DNA of 64,000 nt, taken from assembly GCF_003626535.1 (NCBI RefSeq), contig NZ_RBAL01000015.1:93016-157015 (forward strand). Reading direction: 5' to 3'. The stretch is from Streptomyces hoynatensis (GTDB lineage Bacteria; Actinomycetota; Actinomycetes; Streptomycetales; Streptomycetaceae). The position numbers and the translations under genes are program-made. Positions 32,372 to 40,780 of the stretch are shown one piece after another. Under the pieces are notes generated by a model. That model was not told where the DNA came from. It searched no databases and was given only the letters and a program-made list of their open reading frames with translations. Numbering within the stretch: the first letter of the stretch is position 1; the number at the start of each line of letters is the position of its first letter.

Positions 32372-33703
32372 TCAGCCGCGGAAGAGCGAGGTGGGGACCG
32401 CCCCGGCGAGCAGGCCGTAGCCCTCGGGCGTCAGGTGCAGCCAGTCGCCGTCGTGGATGCCGGGCAGCAGTTGGTCGGGGTGGGCGGGGTCGCGGACCGC
32501 GCGGTCGAAGTCGAGCACGGCGTCGAAGGTGCCGCTGTTCCTGATCCACGCGTTGACGGTCTGCCGCGCCGACTCGCGCAGCCCCTCCGGGTCGTCGTAG
32601 CCGGTGTTGTTGCCGAAGGGCAGCAGCGTCGCGCCGTAGACCTCGATGTCGTGGGCGTGTGCCTGGGTGACGATCTGCGCGAAGGCGGTGATCAGGTCGG
32701 CGGCCACGGCGTCCTGGGCCTGTGGGGTGGCCGCGGCGGTGCCGATGTCGTTGACGCCCTCGAAGACGAGGAGGCGGGTGACGCCGCTGTGGGCGAACAC
32801 GTCGCGGTTCAGCCGGGAGATGGCGCTGGGGCCGAGGCCGTCGTTGAGGACCCGGTTGCCGCCCGCGGCCTGGTTGAGCACCGCCACGTCGTCGGTGGCG
32901 CGCTGGGACTGGAGCCGGTCGAAGAGCTGGTCGGGCCAGCGGTTGTTGCCGTTGGTCGTGGAGCCGCGGCCGTCGGTCAGCGAGTCGCCCAGGATGGCGG
33001 TCGCGGTGGTGCCGCGGCCCGACCAGGCCTCGACGGCGCTGAGGAAGTACCAGTGGTCCACCGGCGTGGCGCCCGGCAGGTCCCCGGCCTGCGCCTGGTC
33101 CCCGGCGATCAGGTAGGAGGTGGTGCGGGAGCCGGGGTGGGAGGTGATCGACTGGGAGGCCTGGCCCTGCGCCAGGTAGGCGGTGACCGTCAGGTTGGTG
33201 CCGGGCGCGACGGGCAGGTCGATCGGGTCGGAGACGTACTGCGCCCCGACGGGGACGGTCACCGAGGCGCGGCCCCCGAAGGTGACGGGGAGCGAGCTGC
33301 CCGGCTCGATGGCGCTCACCCCGGCCCGCCCGTCGCGGGGCAGGGCGACGAAGACCTCGGTGAGGGGCAGGGGGGCGCCGCCGAACTCGTTGGAGAAGTG
33401 CAGGCGTATCCGCGAGCCGCCGGTCGTCACGTGCAGGGTCTGCCGCAGCGTGCTGTCGGCGAGGACGGCGTCCTCCTGGGTGAAGGGGGCGGGCGGCATG
33501 TTCCCCGGCTCGGTGAGCTGGGGCATCGCCGTCCAGGTGTCGACCCAGTCCGCGCCGCCTCCGGCCGGACGGTCTCGGTGGGCGGCCGCGGCGGCCCCCG
33601 CGGGGCTCGCGGCGGCGGCCTGCGCCGCCGAGGAGGTCGCGACCAGGGCGGCGGCGAGGGCCGCGGCGGCGATCAGGCGCACGGGCGCGGTCAGTCTCTT
33701 CAC
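32372..33703 (-). CDS. Secreted SGNH/GDSL hydrolase
   Basis: This secreted esterase or lipase has 443 residues. A signal peptide (VKRLTAPVRLIAAAALAAALVATSS) ends near the A-Q-A region at residue 30. A beta-rich N-terminal domain (ADWVDTWTAMPQL, RIRLHFSNEFGG) precedes the SGNH domain. The catalytic Ser is in AILGDSLTDG, the Gly and Asn blocks are QAAGGNRVL and FEGVNDIG, and the Asp/His pair is DWLHLTPEGYG. The GTG at 33703 follows GAAGGAG. It has a well-formed promoter about 230 bases upstream with a palindrome in its spacer. The substrate is unknown; related Streptomyces proteins act on esters of plant polymers. Confidence 0.92.
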   Translation of the reverse strand: MKRLTAPVRLIAAAALAAALVATSSAAQAAAASPAGAAAAAHRDRPAGGGADWVDTWTAMPQLTEPGNMPPAPFTQEDAVLADSTLRQTLHVTTGGSRIRLHFSNEFGGAPLPLTEVFVALPRDGRAGVSAIEPGSSLPVTFGGRASVTVPVGAQYVSDPIDLPVAPGTNLTVTAYLAQGQASQSITSHPGSRTTSYLIAGDQAQAGDLPGATPVDHWYFLSAVEAWSGRGTTATAILGDSLTDGRGSTTNGNNRWPDQLFDRLQSQRATDDVAVLNQAAGGNRVLNDGLGPSAISRLNRDVFAHSGVTRLLVFEGVNDIGTAAATPQAQDAVAADLITAFAQIVTQAHAHDIEVYGATLLPFGNNTGYDDPEGLRESARQTVNAWIRNSGTFDAVLDFDRAVRDPAHPDQLLPGIHDGDWLHLTPEGYGLLAGAVPTSLFRG

Positions 33704-33935
33704 GGGTGGGCGGGCTCCTTCGCGACTCGCGTGGGCGTCAGGGCGCTCGGGGCGGCGCGTGGCCAGGAGGCGGGGGCGGGGCGGGCCGCCGGGCACGCGG
33801 CCGGCGAACTCGCCTGCGGTTCCCTCGACTTCGCGCGGCCTGCGCGGCGCCGGTCGGATTGCGTTCGACACCGGTCGGCGCCGTTCGGCCCGGGCGGCGC
33901 GCCGGTCCCTTCGGCGGCCCCGGCCGGGCGCGGCG

Positions 33936-33964
33936 ACCCTAGAGAGCGGCGTGCACGCCGTCAA
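33936..33964 (-). promoter_or_regulatory. Sigma-70-type promoter with palindromic operator in the spacer
   Basis: On the minus strand TTGACG (33964-33959) and TAGGGT (33941-33936) are separated by exactly 17 bases. The spacer contains the perfect palindrome CGGCGTGCACGCCG (33947-33960), an ideal repressor site. Transcription would start near 33929, leaving a leader of about 225 bases before the SGNH hydrolase GTG. Confidence 0.7.
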
Positions 33965-34192
33965 GAGGCCCGGCAACCACGGCGCTTGGCCCGCCGGACG
34001 CGCCGGGGGCGTGCCCGGCGGGCGGTGGGGCGGCGCCGCGGCCTCACCAGGGGCCGGGGGCGGGGCCCCGGCGGGGCGGGGGCGCGGCCGGGGGCCGCGA
34101 GGACTTCGCGCGGCTGTCGGGCGGGGCGGCGCCGCGCCCCGCCACTCGTCTGCCGGCGCCCGTGCGGCCGAGGGGGCGCGCCGCCGGCCGCA

Positions 34193-34258
34193 CCGCCGTA
34201 GCCGGGGGAACCGCGGCCGTCCCGCGCCCGCCGTACCGGGGGAACCGCGGCCGTCCCG
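34193..34258. repeat. Two adjacent direct repeats of about 31 bases
   Basis: The copies (34193-34224 and 34228-34258) share CCGCCGTA and a following 23-base block and differ by one inserted G. They lie just beyond the stop of the PucR regulator, with no obvious function. Confidence 0.85.
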
Positions 34259-34268
34259 GCGCTCCCGT

Positions 34269-35405
34269 TCACTCGGGGCTCGTGGACAACCGCCAGGCGT
34301 GCAGGGCGAGTTGGGCCCTGAGGCGGTCCTCGGGTTCGCGTAGCCGCCAGCCGAGGGCGGTCTCGGCCCCCGCCAGCCTGGCCGCGACGGAGCTGTGGTG
34401 CAGGTGCAGGGCGACGGCGGCCTGGCGCAGGGAGCCGGTCCGGCAGAACGCGGCGAGGGCGGCGATGCTCAGGTCCCCGCCGTCCTGGGTGGCCAGTTCC
34501 GCGAGGGCGCGGACGCCGGGCTCGGCGCGCAGCCGGGCCGCGGGCACCTCGGCGAGCAGGGCGAGCGGCCCCAGCGTCTCGTAGTCGACGACCTCCTCCT
34601 CGAAGCCGCCGCCCGCGGCGAAGCGCAGCGCGGTCTTCGCCTGCGCCCAGGAGGCCGCCGCCTGGGCCGCCGCCACGGCCCCGCCGATGCCGAACCTGAC
34701 GCTCCTGGCGCGCGGGTGGCCGGGGAGGCGTTCGCGCCGCCACTCGGTGACCACCTGCCGCAGCTCCGCGGCCAGCCCCGCCGTGCCCTCCTGCGCCTGG
34801 ACCAGGGCCGCGGCCAGCGGGCCCACGGTCGCCACCCGCACCGCGGCGCTGGTCCCGCCGCGGGCCAGCAGGGTCACCGCCCGCCCCCCGGCCTCCGCCC
34901 CCGAGTCGCCCGAGACGGCGACGACGCGCAGCGGCAGCGCCGGGGTCAGCCCGAGCAGCCGCAGGGCGCGGGTGCGGTCCTCGATGGCCTCGCGCTCGGA
35001 GAGCACGAGCTCGACCAGCGCCGGGTCGGCGGCCTGGGGCGAGGGGGCGGCGCGGCTGGGGCCGACCCCGGCGGCGATGGCCATCCACTCCAGGACCAGG
35101 GCGTCGAAGGGGCCGGGCTCGCCGCCGCGCTCCAGCCAGACGCGGCCGGCCGGGCGCAGCGGCACGCTGCCCGAGATCCGGCCTGGCACGCCGGGCAGGG
35201 CGGCGCCGTCGGGGGCGAACCGCACCCTGCGGCCGTCGGCGAGTTCGAGACCCGCGGGGCAGCCCGCCAGGCCGGCGGTGGAGCGCACCAGCAGCACGGG
35301 GTCGACCGCGCCGTCGGTCAGCAGTGCCTGGAAGTGGGCTATCACCCGGAACGCGGCGGCGGCGTCCGCGTCGAGGGAGGACAGCCTCAGGAGCAGACCC
35401 CTCAC
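34269..35405 (-). CDS. PucR-family transcriptional regulator
   Basis: This 378-residue regulator ends in the PucR C-terminal helix-turn-helix (SLRQAAVALHLHHSSVAARL, then GWRLREPEDRLRAQLALHAWRL). The central region (GIGGAVAAAQAAASWAQAKTAL) resembles the GGDEF-like CdaR domain. PucR proteins often control use of nitrogen compounds. I chose the GTG at 35405 because the conserved N-terminus RGLLLRLSSLDADAAAAFRVI begins there and a -10 (TACACT) stands just upstream, implying a leaderless mRNA; a GTG at 35447 is the longer option. It lies 76 bases downstream of an M20 amidohydrolase on the same strand, a plausible target. Confidence 0.9.
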   Translation of the reverse strand: MRGLLLRLSSLDADAAAAFRVIAHFQALLTDGAVDPVLLVRSTAGLAGCPAGLELADGRRVRFAPDGAALPGVPGRISGSVPLRPAGRVWLERGGEPGPFDALVLEWMAIAAGVGPSRAAPSPQAADPALVELVLSEREAIEDRTRALRLLGLTPALPLRVVAVSGDSGAEAGGRAVTLLARGGTSAAVRVATVGPLAAALVQAQEGTAGLAAELRQVVTEWRRERLPGHPRARSVRFGIGGAVAAAQAAASWAQAKTALRFAAGGGFEEEVVDYETLGPLALLAEVPAARLRAEPGVRALAELATQDGGDLSIAALAAFCRTGSLRQAAVALHLHHSSVAARLAGAETALGWRLREPEDRLRAQLALHAWRLSTSPE

Positions 35406-35411
35406 GTGCGC

Positions 35412-35439
35412 AGTGTAGAAAGGCCCGCGGTGGTCCACC
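35412..35439 (-). promoter_or_regulatory. Candidate promoter and operator of the PucR gene
   Basis: On the minus strand TACACT (35417-35412) is a good -10 placed six bases before the GTG. The inverted repeat GGTGG-N-CCACC at 35429-35439 overlaps the expected -35 position and could be an autoregulatory site. Confidence 0.45.
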
Positions 35440-35481
35440 AGAGTCACGGCATTGCCCGGCCGGCCAGGGCCCGGCGGCCGG

Positions 35482-36777
35482 TCACCCCAGGGCGCCGCGG
35501 ACGGCCGCCTCCAGCAGGTCCACGCCGAGCGGCAGGGCGGCCTCGTCGAAGTCGAAGCGCGGGGTGTGGTGCGGGGCGGCCAGCTCCGCGCCGAGGCCCG
35601 CGTAGCTCGCCACGCCGCCGCGCTCCTGGACGCGGCGCATGAACGCGGTGGCGTCGTCGCTCGCCACGCCGAGTTCCGCGGCCGGGGTCACCAGCCGCAG
35701 CCCGGCGGCAGCGGCGGCGGCCTCGACCAGTTCGACGGCGGGCCGGTCGGCGCGGGCCGTGGTGACCCCGCCGATCAGCTCCACGTCCACGGTCAGCCCG
35801 TAGGTCTGCGCGGCGCCGAGCAGTGCGGCCCTGGCCCTGGCCTCCAGGTCCTCGTTGACCGCGCCCTCGTCCGCCCGGGTCTCCAGCAGCACCTCGGCGC
35901 GGTCGGGCACGATGTTGCTCGACGTGCCGCCGCTGACGCGGCCGACCGCGACCCGGGTCTCGTGCCCCGGTATCCGCGGCAGGGCGTGCACGGCGAGGGT
36001 GGCGGCCGCGGCGCCGAGCAGCGCGTTGCGGCCCTCGTGCGGGGCCATCGCGGCGTGCGCGGAGACGCCGTGGAAGGTGGCCCGCAGCTTGGAGTTGGCC
36101 AGCAGGCCGTCCAGCGAGGAGGCCAGGGTGCCGGTGGGCAGGCCGAGCCCGAGGTGGACGGCGAGGAAGGTGTCGACGGCGTCGGCCACGCCCGCGGGCA
36201 CCATGGCGCGCGCTCCCCGCCCGCCCTCCTCGGCCGGCTGGAAGAGCAGCGTGACCGAGCCCGCCGCCGGCGGCCTGGCGGACAGGCGCTCGGCCAGTTC
36301 GACGGCCATGCCGACGTGCCCGTCGTGGCCGCAGGCGTGCATCACGCCGTCGTGGACGGAGCGGAAGCCCTCTCGTGCGGGCAGGTGCGCCGGGTCGGCT
36401 GACTCGTGGATCGGCAGCGCGTCCATGTCGGCGCGCAGCCCCACCACCGGCCCGGGGCGCGCCCCGCGGAGGGTGGCGACGACGGCGGTGTTGCCGCCGC
36501 GCAGCGCCGGCAGCCAGTGCGGGTCGGCGCCCGAGTCGGCGGCGCGGGAGTAGGCGGCGGCGAGTTCCGGCTCGGGCGGCACGTTGAGCCGATGTGCCGG
36601 CGAGATCGCCTCGGCCCCGGCGCGGACCTCCCAGCCGAGGCCGGCGAGGTGGGCGGCGACGCGGCTGGCCGTGCGGAACTCGGTGAAGCCGACCTCGGGG
36701 TGCCGGTGCAGATCCCTGCGCCACCTGATCGCCGTCGGCTCCGCGCCGCCCCCGCCGTTGGCCTGCCGTCCGCTCAT
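35482..36777 (-). CDS. M20-family amidohydrolase (hippurate/aminobenzoyl-glutamate hydrolase type)
   Basis: This 431-residue metal-dependent amidohydrolase cleaves an N-acyl amino acid. It starts with the family signature IRWRRDLHRHPEVGFTEFRT. Metal ligands are seen in VMHACGHDGH, AEEGGRGA and HHTPRFD, and the dimerisation domain includes HGVSAHAAMAPHEGRNAL. A segment unlike short IAA-amide hydrolases (HRLNVPPEPELAAAY...) resembles AbgA/AbgB-like proteins, but the substrate is not settled. The ATG at 36777 follows GCGGAGGTACACG. A PucR regulator follows on the same strand. Confidence 0.92.
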   Translation of the reverse strand: MSGRQANGGGGAEPTAIRWRRDLHRHPEVGFTEFRTASRVAAHLAGLGWEVRAGAEAISPAHRLNVPPEPELAAAYSRAADSGADPHWLPALRGGNTAVVATLRGARPGPVVGLRADMDALPIHESADPAHLPAREGFRSVHDGVMHACGHDGHVGMAVELAERLSARPPAAGSVTLLFQPAEEGGRGARAMVPAGVADAVDTFLAVHLGLGLPTGTLASSLDGLLANSKLRATFHGVSAHAAMAPHEGRNALLGAAAATLAVHALPRIPGHETRVAVGRVSGGTSSNIVPDRAEVLLETRADEGAVNEDLEARARAALLGAAQTYGLTVDVELIGGVTTARADRPAVELVEAAAAAAGLRLVTPAAELGVASDDATAFMRRVQERGGVASYAGLGAELAAPHHTPRFDFDEAALPLGVDLLEAAVRGALG

Positions 36778-37118
36778 CGTGTACCTCCGCTCGCGCCTGT
36801 CCTCTCCGCCGCGGGCGCGCCGCAGCCGCCGTGCGCCGGCGTGGGCACCGGCGCCCGGGGCCGCGCGCCCCGGAACTCCGCCGGGGGGCGGCGGGTGCGG
36901 CCGCGTTCGCCCGCGTGAAGACCCCGTCGAGGGTAGTGCGGGGCGGCGGGCGGCGGCGGCGCGCTCCGCCATGTGGGACGCGCGCCGGGGGCGCGGACCG
37001 CCCCGGGGACGGCGGCGGCTCCCGGCCGCCGCCGGGCAACCTTCCTGCGCCCGGCGGCGACGGAAGGGGGGACGGGCCGTGCACGAGGCGGCCGGAAGGA
37101 CGGGAGGACGGAGCCGGC
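36778..37118. other. Divergent intergenic region, no gene seen
   Basis: This 341-base GC-rich gap separates the M20 gene from the pectate-lyase-like gene. A TACCCT hexamer (minus strand) and TAGTGC (plus strand) near 36935 might be -10 elements, but no matching -35 boxes are evident. Confidence 0.5.
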
Positions 37119-38411
37119 ATGCCGGACATCGCAGGGTGCCAAGCGGCGGGAACAGCAGGGGCGGAGGCGGTGCCACGCCGGGGCGCCGGAGGGGCCGGGG
37201 CGCGCGGGGCGCGGGCCCGGCTCGCGGCGGCGGTGGCGCTGCTCGGCGCCACGGCGGCGTTCGCGGCGGGGCTCGCGGGGGCGCCGCAGGCGGCGGCCGC
37301 CGGAGCGCTGATCGTCGTGGCCACGGACGGCAGCGACGCGGGAGCGGGAACGGTGGACGATCCCCTGGCCACCGTCCAGGAGGCCGTCGACCGGGCCGGC
37401 CCAGGCGACACGATCGCGGTGCGCGGCGGCACGTACGCCCTGACCGACAACATCACCATCACCACCTCGGGCGAGCCGGGCAACCCGATCACCCTGGGGC
37501 CCTACGGGGACGAGCACGTCGTGATCGACGGCGAGCAACTGCCCGCGAGCCACACGCCGGTCGGGGGCAGCATCCCGAGCCAGGAGCGCGGCGCGATCCA
37601 CCAGGAGGCGTCGCACTGGCGGATCGAGGGACTGGAGATCATCCGCGGCCCGTACGGCGTCTACTGCGACGACTGCGACGACAACGCGTTCTCCGGGCTG
37701 ACGACGCGCGACAACTACGAGACCGGGTTCCAGTTGCAGGGCGACTCAGGCGGCAACCTGATCTCGGGGCTCGACTCCTACGGCAACCACGATCCGCGCA
37801 AGAACGGCGAGAGCGCCGACGGCCTCGGCGTCAAGGAGGGCTCGGGCGAGGGCAACCGGGTGGTGGGCGCGCGGCTGTGGAACAACGCCGACGACGGCTT
37901 CGACGCCTGGGAGTTCCTCTCGGCGATCACCGTCGAGGACTCCGTGGCCTTTGGCAACGGCGTCAACCGCTGGGACTTCCCCGACTTCACCGGCGACGGC
38001 AACGGCTTCAAGATGGGCGGCGGCGGCGAGGACCTGCCCGCGGACCACGTGCTGCGCAACGTCCTCGCCTTCGGGAACGCGGTGGACGGGGTGACCGACA
38101 ACGGGAACCCGGGCACGCTCGCCGTCTCCCGCTGCACGACCTACCGCAACGGCGGCACCGGCTTCGACGTCGACGCCTCCGCCTCGGAGCTGACCGCGAA
38201 CCTCTCGGTGCTGGACGCCGAGGCGCCGGTCAGCCTGGGCGGCTCGCATTCCGTGGGCAACTCCTGGGACCTGGGCGGCGACTGGGACGAGGACTCCGTG
38301 CTGAGCACCGATCCGGCCACCCTCACCGGGCCCAGGGCCGCCGACGGCTCGATCCCCTCCTCCGACTTCCTCGTCCCCCGCGACGGGAGTGCCATCGGCG
38401 CCCGCTTCTGA
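37119..38411 (+). CDS. Secreted right-handed beta-helix protein, PL9 pectate-lyase-like
   Basis: This secreted protein of 430 residues probably cleaves pectin or a related acidic polysaccharide. A long basic-then-hydrophobic signal peptide (about 62 residues) ends in an Ala run. The parallel beta-helix begins with a PbH1-type start (DGSDAGAGTVDDPLATVQEAVDRAGPGDTIAVRGGTY). Features of PL9 are GESADGLGVKEGSGEGN, where the Lys matches the catalytic position, and NNADDGFDAWEF, whose Asp cluster corresponds to the Ca2+ site. The ATG at 37119 follows GGGAGGACGGAG. The gene for a secreted metalloprotease follows 99 bases later on the same strand. Confidence 0.88.
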   Translation: MPDIAGCQAAGTAGAEAVPRRGAGGAGARGARARLAAAVALLGATAAFAAGLAGAPQAAAAGALIVVATDGSDAGAGTVDDPLATVQEAVDRAGPGDTIAVRGGTYALTDNITITTSGEPGNPITLGPYGDEHVVIDGEQLPASHTPVGGSIPSQERGAIHQEASHWRIEGLEIIRGPYGVYCDDCDDNAFSGLTTRDNYETGFQLQGDSGGNLISGLDSYGNHDPRKNGESADGLGVKEGSGEGNRVVGARLWNNADDGFDAWEFLSAITVEDSVAFGNGVNRWDFPDFTGDGNGFKMGGGGEDLPADHVLRNVLAFGNAVDGVTDNGNPGTLAVSRCTTYRNGGTGFDVDASASELTANLSVLDAEAPVSLGGSHSVGNSWDLGGDWDEDSVLSTDPATLTGPRAADGSIPSSDFLVPRDGSAIGARF

Positions 38412-38510
38412 GGCCGGCACCCCCGGACAGCCCCGCACGCCCCGCGTACGCCCCCGCGCACCCCCACGCGGGTACTCCCCCGCGCACCCCCACGACGAAG
38501 GAGCGTCACC

Positions 38511-39401
38511 ATGGCCACCGTTCCCCGCAGCGGGGCGAGACAGGGCCTCCCCAAGGGCCTGCGGGCCGCCCTGCTCGCCGTCCTCCTGGCCGTCTGCACC
38601 GCGCTCGCCGCCCCGGCGGTGGCCCAGCCGGTGAGCCCGGACGCCGACGACTGGAACCCGCCGGCCGAGCTCGTGCAGCCGCTGAACGAGGTGTGGCAGC
38701 ACGTGGAGAGCACCTACCCGGACCTCTACGGCTTCCGCAACTACGGCTGGGACCAGGTCGTGGCCAACGGCGGCCACCTCAACTACTGCGTCAGGTGGGA
38801 CTCCTCCGCGCCGGTGACCGCCCAGCTCCGCGACCGGATCGAGTCCGCCCTGCAACGGCAGTTCGGCAGGTGGATGGACGTGATGCTCGACGAGGGCGAG
38901 GGCACGAACGGCTGGCCCTACCGTGAGGTGCCGGTGAACGTCACCGGCTGGGCGGTCCGCGACCGCTCCACCCTGCAGTGGAGCGACGACTCGGTGGACG
39001 TCTACGCCGGCGTCCTCGACGGCGAGGGCGCCCCGCAGTGCGCGCCGGACTGCGGCCGCTTCTTCCACCAGGACGGGAACTACTCCCGGTGCCCGGGCGG
39101 CGAGGCCAGGCACTACGACATGTCCCTGTGGCTCACCGCCGGCTTCCAGGGCGGGGCGGGCGGCGACTGGGGCCAGCGCGTGGGCAGCGAGTACGTCGTC
39201 GGCGCCCTGGATCAGGACGACATCCACATCGTCCTGCACGAGATGGGCCACAGCTTCGGGCTCGACGACTTCTACGACTGGACGCCCACCGGCGTCGGCG
39301 GCTTCCTGATGCAGGCCGGCACCGCCACCCGGATCACCGACTTCGACGCGTGGATGTTCCGGGACTTCTGGCGGCACATGAAGAGCCGCTACGGCTACTG
39401 A
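38511..39401 (+). CDS. Secreted metzincin-type zinc protease
   Basis: This secreted protein of 296 residues carries the zinc-binding motif HEMGHSFGLDDFYD (HExxHxxGxxD), in which Asp serves as third ligand as in snapalysin. A Met-turn-like GGFLMQAGTA follows about 20 residues later. The signal peptide spans about residues 1-38 and ends APAVAQ. Several Cys (CVRW, CAPDCGRFF, CPGG) could form disulfides. The mature N-terminus has Trp/Tyr-rich stretches (LYGFRNYGW). The ATG has GAAGGAG upstream. Homologues are sometimes called cellulose-binding proteins, so both proteolysis and carbohydrate binding deserve testing. It follows the PL9-like gene, and the two may be coexpressed. Confidence 0.85.
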   Translation: MATVPRSGARQGLPKGLRAALLAVLLAVCTALAAPAVAQPVSPDADDWNPPAELVQPLNEVWQHVESTYPDLYGFRNYGWDQVVANGGHLNYCVRWDSSAPVTAQLRDRIESALQRQFGRWMDVMLDEGEGTNGWPYREVPVNVTGWAVRDRSTLQWSDDSVDVYAGVLDGEGAPQCAPDCGRFFHQDGNYSRCPGGEARHYDMSLWLTAGFQGGAGGDWGQRVGSEYVVGALDQDDIHIVLHEMGHSFGLDDFYDWTPTGVGGFLMQAGTATRITDFDAWMFRDFWRHMKSRYGY

Positions 39402-39429
39402 GCCGCGGCGCCCGCGCCGGCGCACCCGC

Positions 39430-39457
39430 GGCGCGCCCCTCTCCCCCGGGGCGCGCC
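39430..39457. terminator. Hairpin between convergent protease and acyltransferase genes
   Basis: GGCGCGCCCC (39430-39439) and GGGGCGCGCC (39448-39457) make a perfect 10-base stem with an 8-base loop between two convergent stops. Confidence 0.7.
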
Positions 39458-39469
39458 GCGCGGTCCGCC

Positions 39470-40747
39470 TCACAGCACGCGCCGCAGCCCGGGCAGGCGG
39501 CGCAGCGCCGCCGCGGCGGCGAAGGCGGCGGGCAGGGCGAGCAGGGCGGTGAGGGCCCAGGCGGCGACCGGCTGGGCGACGTGCCCCGCCAGGGCGTACT
39601 GCGCGGCGACGACCAGCGGCACGTGCAGCAGGTAGACCGCGTAGGAGGAGGCCGCGCCCTCGGCGCGCAGCCGGCCGCCGCCGGTGACCGCCTCCCGGAA
39701 CAGGACCAGCAGGCCGGCACTCAGCGAGACGCACAGGGCCGAGTCGTACAGCGCCCACAGGGCCGAGGGGGCGTTCGCGCCCCCGGGGCCGAAGCAGGGC
39801 GCGTGCGCGCCGACGGCGAAGAGCAGGGCCGTGCCGGCGAGTCCGCCGGCCAGCCACAGCAGGCCGGTGCGGGCGTCGAGGCGGCGCAGCCAGTCCTGCC
39901 GCCCGGCGAGCAGGCCGAGGGCGAAGAAGGTCGCGTACTGCGGCAGCCTGGCCGGCTCGACCTGGAGGAAGCCGAGGGCCGCAACCCAGGTGTCCAGCGG
40001 GTAGCGCAGCCGGACGGCGAAGGTGACGGCGGCCAGGGCCGGGATCAGGCAGGCGAGGTGCCGGTGGCCGGGGGCGGGCCACCGCCGCGGCGGCACCCGG
40101 CGGGCCCGCCCGCGGCGGGCCAGGCGAGCCAGGCGGGCGGCCTGGCGGCAGAGGACGTACAGCAGGCTGTAGGCCAGCAGGTTCTGGATGAACCACAGGT
40201 GGCCGAACTGGAGGTCGGGCCAAAAGGGCCCGGTCCAGTCCGCGGGCCGCTCGCCGAGGCCGAGGTAGACGTCCGCGTAGTAGCGGGGGAAGGACAGCGG
40301 CGGGTAGTCGCGGTAGTGGACGTAGTAGGCGTACATCAGGCCGGGCACCAGCGTCAGCGCGCCCACCAGGGTGGGCACCCCGAGCCTGAGGAGCCGGGCC
40401 CCGAGGAAGCGCCCTGCCCCGCGCCTGTCCACCGAGTCCGGCATCAGGTGGGCCGAGACGAAGAAGAACAGCGCCATGAAGAACGTCCCGTCCCACGCGG
40501 AGAGGGTCGCCAGCGCGCCGTTGCGCCGCCCGCCCTCCACGTACCACCAGTCGGCGGGCCCGTAGGGCTGCAGGGCATGGTGCAGGACGACGAGGACGGT
40601 CAGCGCCAGCCGGAGGTTGTCCAGCCAGCGCAGCCGTCCGGCGGGGGCGGCCCGTGGGGCGACCGTGCCGGAAGGGGCGGGAGGGGTGGAAGGGGCCGAG
40701 GGGGTGGGCGTTGCCGGGACCGCGGGTGCGCGAGGCGAAGTGTCCAT
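39470..40747 (-). CDS. Membrane acyltransferase, acyltransferase-3 (OafA/glucan C) family
   Basis: This integral membrane protein (425 residues, about ten helices) probably O-acylates a glycan or small molecule at the membrane. The family hallmarks are the N-terminal RLRWLDNLRLALTVLVVLHHA with its catalytic His, GTFFMALFFFVSAHLMPDS, and FGHLWFIQNLLAYSLLYVL. A Pro/Ala-rich cytosolic N-terminus of about 36 residues precedes the first helix. The ATG at 40747 has no ribosome site. It lies 40 bases downstream of a TetR gene, separated by a hairpin and a near-perfect palindrome, so that TetR protein probably controls it. Confidence 0.9.
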   Translation of the reverse strand: MDTSPRAPAVPATPTPSAPSTPPAPSGTVAPRAAPAGRLRWLDNLRLALTVLVVLHHALQPYGPADWWYVEGGRRNGALATLSAWDGTFFMALFFFVSAHLMPDSVDRRGAGRFLGARLLRLGVPTLVGALTLVPGLMYAYYVHYRDYPPLSFPRYYADVYLGLGERPADWTGPFWPDLQFGHLWFIQNLLAYSLLYVLCRQAARLARLARRGRARRVPPRRWPAPGHRHLACLIPALAAVTFAVRLRYPLDTWVAALGFLQVEPARLPQYATFFALGLLAGRQDWLRRLDARTGLLWLAGGLAGTALLFAVGAHAPCFGPGGANAPSALWALYDSALCVSLSAGLLVLFREAVTGGGRLRAEGAASSYAVYLLHVPLVVAAQYALAGHVAQPVAAWALTALLALPAAFAAAAALRRLPGLRRVL

Positions 40748-40759
40748 GCGTTGAGTTTG

Positions 40760-40775
40760 GTGTACACGTGCACAC
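40760..40775. promoter_or_regulatory. Near-perfect palindrome GTGTACACGTGCACAC, candidate TetR operator
   Basis: The 16-base element is symmetric around CACGTG except for one mismatched base pair. It lies 12 bases upstream of the acyltransferase start and 12 bases after the TetR stop codon, where it could regulate the acyltransferase separately. Confidence 0.55.
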
Positions 40776-40780
40776 TCCGC

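Larger units (their letters stand above)
33704..34268. other. Long leader and promoter region of the SGNH gene; no gene seen
   Basis: This 565-base stretch contains the promoter at 33936-33964, phased CCGGTCGG/CCGTTCGG motifs between 33850 and 33888 and a duplicated block at 34193-34258. Open frames here are GC-rich and do not look protein-like. Confidence 0.6.

Noticed and set aside
29930..34201. Very long plus-strand frame opposite the GMC and SGNH genes
   Set aside because: It is antisense to two genes with full catalytic motifs and shows only low-complexity composition.
33961..35088. A 375-codon minus-strand frame overlapping the PucR gene
   Set aside because: It is Arg/Pro/Gly-rich, overlaps a clear PucR frame and has no homologous pattern.
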